Notes under the pieces: generated by a model
What the model saw: only the letters and a program-made list of their open reading frames with translations
Database searches by the model: none
What the model was told of the DNA's origin: nothing
Shown here: in pieces, positions 59,741 to 64,000 of the stretch
Position numbering within the stretch: the first letter of the stretch is position 1
How the letters are laid out: each line of letters begins with the position of its first letter
Made by a program: the position numbers and the translations under genes
From: Hyphomicrobiales bacterium
Lineage (GTDB): Bacteria; Pseudomonadota; Alphaproteobacteria; Rhizobiales; Rhizobiaceae
Assembly: GCA_900468065.1 (NCBI GenBank)
Contig: UBTA01000047.1
Span: forward strand, 38,429-102,428
DNA length: 64,000 nt
Reading direction: 5' to 3'

Positions 59741-60105
59741 TCACTGCCCTCATTGTTCGTGCACTGCCCTGTTTATTCGTGCCGAAAGAACTAGGGCAAC
59801 GGAGCGATCTTTCAACTGCAAGGCTTTCCCTTTCCGGTCATCCTTCCGGCATCCAATTTCCGGCAGGCCACTGCCCGCGCCGGAAACAAACGCGATGTCC
59901 CGCCGTTTTAGCGACAGTCACATACAAAGGGAGGATGATCCCATTGGCGATGGGCGACTAGGTGGCCGGTAGCGAACGGGCAGGTTTCGGCGAACGCACA
60001 GCAATAGCGGACCAAGTGTGCGTATGCGGCTATCCAATGGCGCTCGGTCTGTGACTTCCGGGGGTATCTATGTCACAGTGAGACCCCTCTGTGATTGGTG
60101 CGGTG
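59741..60105. other. Intergenic stretch upstream of the KaiC-like operon
   Basis: Should contain the promoter of the KaiC/kinase operon on the left side. No gene, palindrome or clear promoter box stands out. Confidence 0.35.
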
Positions 60106-60413
60106 ATGGTGATGGGAAAATTTACGTCGGTTCATTCGCTGGTGGTAGAAAGCATCGACGACCTGCGAACTCCAATCTCGAACGCCGACATCGACATTAC
60201 TCAACTCGGAAGTGGAGGCGTTCGGGGCAACCTTACTGGTGTAATTTAGGCGACGTCGGGTTCAGTTTTGGATCGTTTTCGAGTTCGATTAGAGCCTCAG
60301 GGATATTCAGCCCAACCCACATAACGGTCGGAGTCTTGTTAGACGGTTCCGACAACTCTGTTGTCTGGGGGGCTGAATCTACCCCTGGCAGCGTAATGTG
60401 CGTACATGGATGA
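60106..60413 (+). pseudogene. N-terminal relic of an AraC-type regulator
   Basis: The first frame encodes GKFTSVHSLVVESIDDLRT, then DIDITQLGSGGVRGNLTGV, and stops at 60247. The next frame continues with GDVGFSFGSFSSSIRASG, THITVGVLLDGSDNSVVWG and PGSVMCVHG. Together they resemble the ligand-binding N-terminus of AraC/OruR-like regulators, but the helix-turn-helix half is missing and there is one frameshift. The family call is moderately secure. Confidence 0.5.
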
Positions 60414-60481
60414 TCCGGATGTCGGGGCCGTCTTCCAGCAAGGGTCGCGAAGCTGTGGCGCAGCGTGTTCGACCTGCTGCT

Positions 60482-61654
60482 TTAGCGGCCGCTGCCGCTG
60501 GTTGGGTGCGAGATCGCCCGAGCGCGCTCGTCTGCCGAAGTGGGCGGACGCCTACAACGAGCCGCTTCGAGGCGGATGCCGCACCACTCGGGACGATTAG
60601 GGCAAAGCCGGGCGGCGGCTGAATTCGTCGTTCGCTCCGCTGCTCTAGCTTGCACTAGCCTCTTCAAGAGGTGGCGTCCCCCCCCCCCGCCTTTGCCCAG
60701 GTGCGGGAGCACCTCGCGGCCGATCTCCTCCAGCACCTCGCCCGCGGCGCGGCGGCCATATTTGAGGTTGAGGATGACATGATTGACGCCAGCGCCGGCA
60801 AGCTCGTTCAGGAAGTCGAGCATGAAGTTGCGGCCGGCTCGGAACCCGAGATGAATTGGCCGAGGCGGCTCGGCCGGCTCGTCGGCCAGGTCGACATAGA
60901 GCGACTGCACGAAGGGCTTGAACACACCAGGCGACATGAACTCCACCGCTGCGCGCCATTTCGCGACCAGCTCCGCCTGCCGCGCCAGGTCGCGTGGATA
61001 GGTGATCCAGCCGTCCGCATGCTCGGCGATCCACTCAAAACTCTGGCGGCTCGAACCGGTGATCAGGATCGGCAGGCGAGAGACGGGCTTGGGCACGAGG
61101 TCCGCCGTTCCCATCAAAGCGCCATAGCTCGACTGGACGCTTGGAAACTCCTCCATGAGCACCCTGCGTATCGCCGCCAGGTTCTCGCGAAAGAGGACGT
61201 CGCGCTGGTGCCAGTCGACACCGAATGCCGGAAACTCAACAGGGCGATCGCCGGATGCGACGCCGAGGACGAAACGCCCGCCCGACAGCTGATCGACCGA
61301 TGCGGATGCCTTTGCGGTATGGAGCGGGTGGCGCACGGGGAGAATGATCGATCCGGTCGCAAGCGCAATCGTCGAAGTATGCGCCGCGATCCAGCCCAGC
61401 CACACCCACGGATCGTAGATCTGTCCCAGATCGCCGAAATTCGGATCTCGCAGAGGCACGTCTCGTGTCCAGAGGCAGGCAAAGCCGAGTTCCTCGGCGC
61501 GCCGGGCAAGACGCGGCTGATCGCGCATGCTGGGCTCGTCCCTCTCGAAAGCCTCGATCGGGAAGAACACTCCGAGCGATAGCCGGCCAGGCGAGAACAT
61601 GCGCCGGAAGCCGGCGGAATCACTGATGGACGCATCTTTGTTAGCTTTCAGCAT
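60482..61654 (-). CDS. LLM-class flavin-dependent oxidoreductase (BA3436-like)
   Basis: A 390-residue luciferase-like protein, start after GAGG. It begins [20 protein letters not shown] and contains [39 protein letters not shown] and [20 protein letters not shown], the marks of the BA3436-type subgroup. It should use reduced flavin for a monooxygenation. The last roughly 75 residues (after EVLPHLGK) are an unusual Arg-rich tail read through an 11-G tract. One G fewer would give a stop four codons later, near the usual family end. The start and core are intact. Confidence 0.85.
   Translation of the reverse strand: MLKANKDASISDSAGFRRMFSPGRLSLGVFFPIEAFERDEPSMRDQPRLARRAEELGFACLWTRDVPLRDPNFGDLGQIYDPWVWLGWIAAHTSTIALATGSIILPVRHPLHTAKASASVDQLSGGRFVLGVASGDRPVEFPAFGVDWHQRDVLFRENLAAIRRVLMEEFPSVQSSYGALMGTADLVPKPVSRLPILITGSSRQSFEWIAEHADGWITYPRDLARQAELVAKWRAAVEFMSPGVFKPFVQSLYVDLADEPAEPPRPIHLGFRAGRNFMLDFLNELAGAGVNHVILNLKYGRRAAGEVLEEIGREVLPHLGKGGGGGRHLLKRLVQARAAERTTNSAAARLCPNRPEWCGIRLEAARCRRPPTSADERARAISHPTSGSGR
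60678..60688. repeat. 11-base C homopolymer in the 3' end of the LLM gene
   Basis: An uninterrupted run of 11 C on the plus strand (G on the coding strand). Its length sets the reading frame of the LLM protein's C-terminus, so slippage would switch between a short and a long tail. Confidence 0.9.
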
Positions 61655-61747
61655 GATGCCTCATTCTGGACGAAGAGCGCATCGCCGCCATGACAACGAT
61701 CATTTTTTAGGGAGCGAGAGGGGAAGCTGTGCCAGACAAGCCGGGCC

Positions 61748-62629
61748 ATGCTTTATTAACTCGCCAATCCTGGTCACTGGTGCCACGGGCAAACAAGGCG
61801 GCGCTGTCGTCGCCGCGCTTTTGCAAGTTGGCCGTTCCATTCGCGCGATGACACGTGATCCTCAGTCTTCGGCGGCACAAGCGTTAGCAGCGCAGGCCGT
61901 CGAGGTGAAGGGTGACTTCAACAACCCAGCCAGCCTTGATGCGGCGTTGGTCGGGACGGCGTCTTCTCGATGCAAGTGGGTTCGCACCCTGGTGACCCCG
62001 AAGCCGCAGTCGTGACCGGCAAGGCCTTGATCGAGGCTGCTGGAGGTGCGGGCGTCCGTGCGGTCGTTCACACTTCCGTTGCGCGCGCGGGTGATCACCA
62101 AAACTTCGTCGGCTGGGACGAGGGGTGCTGGGAGCCGCTATACTGGAACAACAAGGCAGCAGTGATCGAGATGGTCAAAGCGCAAGGTTTCCCATACTGG
62201 GTGATCCTCAAGCCAGCTTTGATCATGGAAAACTTAGTTCCACCCATGGTAACGACCATGTATCCCTCGCTTGCGTGCGCCCGATACACGTCTAGACTGG
62301 ATTGCCGCACAGGACATCGGTGCGTTTGCAGCAGCCGCCTTTGCTGACCTAGAGCGTTTCCACCGGCGGGAAATTGAACTCGCGGGCGGCACCAGCACGT
62401 TACCTGATCTTGCAGCCAAGTTGACCAAGGCCACTGGGAAGCCGGTTTCAGTTCTTCAGAGGAAGAGATGCTGGCAAGGGGTGTTCATCCACTGTATGCC
62501 AGAAGCGAAACGTGGTATGATGTCGAAGGATGCAAGGTCGACCTCGATGCTGTCCGTAGCTGGGGCTTGCCATTGACCACTCTTGACGAATTAATCTCGC
62601 AGAACCGCGACAAGTTTGTCATCGACTAA
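61748..62629 (+). pseudogene. Frameshifted NmrA-family NAD(P)-binding protein
   Basis: Segments in successive frames rebuild an NmrA-like protein: [20 protein letters not shown] at the start, [20 protein letters not shown], then VVHTSVARAGDHQNF and LDWIAAQDIGAFAAAAFADL, and finally ARGVHPLYARSETWYDVEG with a normal end. At least three frameshifts (near 61955, 62280 and 62455) separate them, and the start codon context is also broken. It is divergent from the LLM oxidoreductase, about 95 bases away. Confidence 0.8.
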
Positions 62630-62831
62630 CAGCCCACGAATGTTGCAGCTCTAACCCGATATCCGCGTTTAAAGGTCTGGCGGGCCCTCTTCTAAGAGTT
62701 GGGCAGGCCGGCCTACTGGGACGCCCGCTTGGCGCAACGGGACCCGTCAACACGATGTCCGGTTTCAGGTCGGCTGGACGGCGGCGTAATGTCTTAGCTT
62801 GATGAGCAACCGCCGTAATAGGAGTCGGTCA

Positions 62832-63245
62832 ATGGACGAAGAGTTTCAAGCGACATCAACGCCCGCTATTACCGGGATCAAGGGTCGGTGCCCACGGTGT
62901 CAGAGAGGTCACCTGTTCGACGGCTTGCTCAAGCTCGCGCCCCGGTGCGAGGTGTGTGGCCTAGACTACGAATTCGCGGACCCCGCCGATGGTCCGGCGT
63001 TCTTCGCTATGAGTATCGTCGCGGTGCCCGCACTGGCTTTCGCGTTGTGGCTCCAGTTCACTTACGAGCCACCGCTATGGATGCATTTGATTGTCACCGT
63101 GCCACTGACGTTGGTTGGATCATTGATCCTGCTGCGACCGCTGAAAGGATGGCTGGTTTGTTCTCAGTATTTTCACAAGGCAGAACAGGGATCGATAGAC
63201 CACGAGTGGCACGCGGCCGCAGCGCGCAAGCGCGATCTCGAATAA
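62832..63245 (+). CDS. DUF983 family membrane protein
   Basis: A 137-residue protein; ATG at 62832 preceded by GGAG. Two CxxC pairs (GRCPRCQRGHLFDGLLK and RCEVCGLDYEFADPADGPA) form a likely zinc-ribbon at the N-terminus, and two membrane helices follow (AMSIVAVPALAFALWLQF; LIVTVPLTLVGSLILL). The family usually sits near cytochrome oxidase assembly genes in Alphaproteobacteria; here it is isolated between decayed genes. Function unproven. Confidence 0.9.
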   Translation: MDEEFQATSTPAITGIKGRCPRCQRGHLFDGLLKLAPRCEVCGLDYEFADPADGPAFFAMSIVAVPALAFALWLQFTYEPPLWMHLIVTVPLTLVGSLILLRPLKGWLVCSQYFHKAEQGSIDHEWHAAAARKRDLE

Positions 63246-63253
63246 CTGATCGG

Positions 63254-63272
63254 TGAGAAGCCCCGCTTCTCA
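63254..63272 (+). terminator. Hairpin after the DUF983 gene
   Basis: TGAGAAGC and GCTTCTCA form a perfect 8-bp stem with a 3-base loop, 8 bases after the stop codon. Only a short, interrupted T-rich tail follows. The next 270 bases show no gene. Confidence 0.55.
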
Positions 63273-63540
63273 GTCCTTGCAATTGTTGCTTCAGACCTGG
63301 TTGATGCACGGCGGTTACCGCCTCCTCAATTGTGAATCGGTGTTTCCTACGAACTGCTCTTTCCGGGTATAATCGAGTGATTGACCGCACGTCGAACATG
63401 CACTGGGACCGTGAAACCACTGTCGTCTTCTCTGTCTTCATCTTCGTCGCCATCGTCTGCCTCCACCGCTGATCGTTGCTCGACCACGTCATCCGGACCC
63501 TGCGGCTGAAACATGTTCTCGCCCTCAAACTTTCCAGTCT

Positions 63541-64000
63541 GCCAGGCGTGAACGGCATCGTTTTGTTCTGCTCGAAAAGCGCTCCGATATCTTGTAGGGC
63601 GCGTCCAAAGCCAATAGTGCCCTCCTATACACCGGCTTGGGCGGCACTCCGAGTACCCTTGAACTTGAGCTGGTTCAGGCGGGGCGAGAGGAGTATCTCC
63701 AGATCATGCGGGATCTAAGCCTTCCACTCCTGGAGACCGGAGCACTCGTCTATGCCTGGAACGACGAAGAACCGCCAAACTCTAGGGGATAGCGGAACTT
63801 GGATGATCTAATGGTGTCGATGGTCTCGCAATTCTCACGTGGCACAAGCGCGAAAGTCTGTCTTGGCCTTTCCGATCAACTGGTCGGTGCGTTGCCCGTC
63901 TCGGGCGAATACGCGATCGCCCCTGGTCAGCGCCCTTGGCCTATTTGCAACAGGCCGTTCTGCTCGGCGCAAATTTCGTAAGAGATCGTGTCCCGGGAGG
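63541..64000 (+). pseudogene. Decayed FAD-dependent (GlpA/DAO-type) oxidoreductase, cut by the window end
   Basis: A rightward frame encodes RFVLLEKRSDIL, a TAG stop (63595-63597), then GASKANSALLYTGLGGTPST, QAGREEYLQIMRDLSLPLL and GALVYAWNDEE before a second stop at 63790. After a gap and frame change, AIAPWSAPLAYLQQAV continues to the end. These match the DAO-fold dehydrogenases (SKANSxILHTG and IDPWSAPLAY patterns). The FAD-binding N-terminus is missing. With two stops and a frameshift it cannot be functional. Confidence 0.68.

Noticed and set aside
60671..61582. A 303-codon rightward open frame
   Set aside because: Antisense shadow of the LLM oxidoreductase.

Overview
The window looks like an accessory or semi-conserved stretch of a genome from the Rhizobiaceae (Rhizobium/Agrobacterium/Ensifer type). 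The call rests on rhizobial lineage families: BA14K, DUF982, DUF1236 and DUF983 proteins, a class III cyclase fused to TPR repeats, an Ohr protein, and RbsABC-type sugar operons with a divergent ROK regulator. The DNA is fairly GC-rich with alphaproteobacterial codon usage. I saw no rRNA, tRNA, CRISPR array or complete insertion sequence. Replicon type cannot be decided from the window.

Layout. 1-4.8 kb: organic hydroperoxide reductase (Ohr), a DUF3095 protein, a secreted cupin, a short-chain dehydrogenase beside a truncated LysR gene, and a CurA-like reductase. 5.9-16 kb is envelope and signalling: an adenylate cyclase-TPR protein, a class A penicillin-binding protein ending in a BA14K segment, a divergent BA14K protein, a large OmpA-family protein, two small conserved proteins and a secreted Gly/Asn-rich protein. 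16.7-23 kb: a NarL-type two-component system followed by a run of very small membrane or secreted proteins (several under 60 codons), a DUF1236 protein and a Tat-exported Hint-domain protein. 23.3-28.4 kb: an MFS transporter behind a frameshifted chrB, a CHASE4-GGDEF-EAL protein, and a ruined cytochrome b561 gene.

28.8-34 kb: two divergent regulator/enzyme units (AraC with SDR and hydrolase; LysR with an NmrA-like protein and an AtaL-like protein), then an AbiEii relic. 34.7-43.5 kb is the best-organised part. A six-gene leftward sugar operon (isomerase, substrate-binding protein, Gfo/Idh dehydrogenase, ABC ATPase, permease, ABM-fold protein) faces a rightward pair: a ROK-type regulator and a leaderless cytoplasmic paralogue of the operon's own binding protein. 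The stop and start codons of that pair overlap. I regard this as the most interesting arrangement in the window. 43.6-47.5 kb is a graveyard: purU relic, a xylitol dehydrogenase broken by an inversion, a lipocalin-like gene with a stop in its signal peptide, and a multiply frameshifted SDR. 47.5-55.1 kb holds two LysR-controlled units, one with an MFS exporter and one with a GMC oxidoreductase plus a fused double CoA-transferase.

55.3-64 kb: a frameshifted tyrosine recombinase, an overlapping KaiC-like/hybrid histidine kinase pair, an AraC relic, a flavin-dependent oxidoreductase with an 11-C tract at its 3' end, two more decayed genes and a DUF983 protein. About fifteen genes or fragments are visibly broken. 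That density indicates relaxed selection and past insertion and rearrangement, although some single frameshifts could be sequencing errors. Four regulators face their presumed target genes across an intergenic inverted or direct repeat with the geometry expected of an operator.
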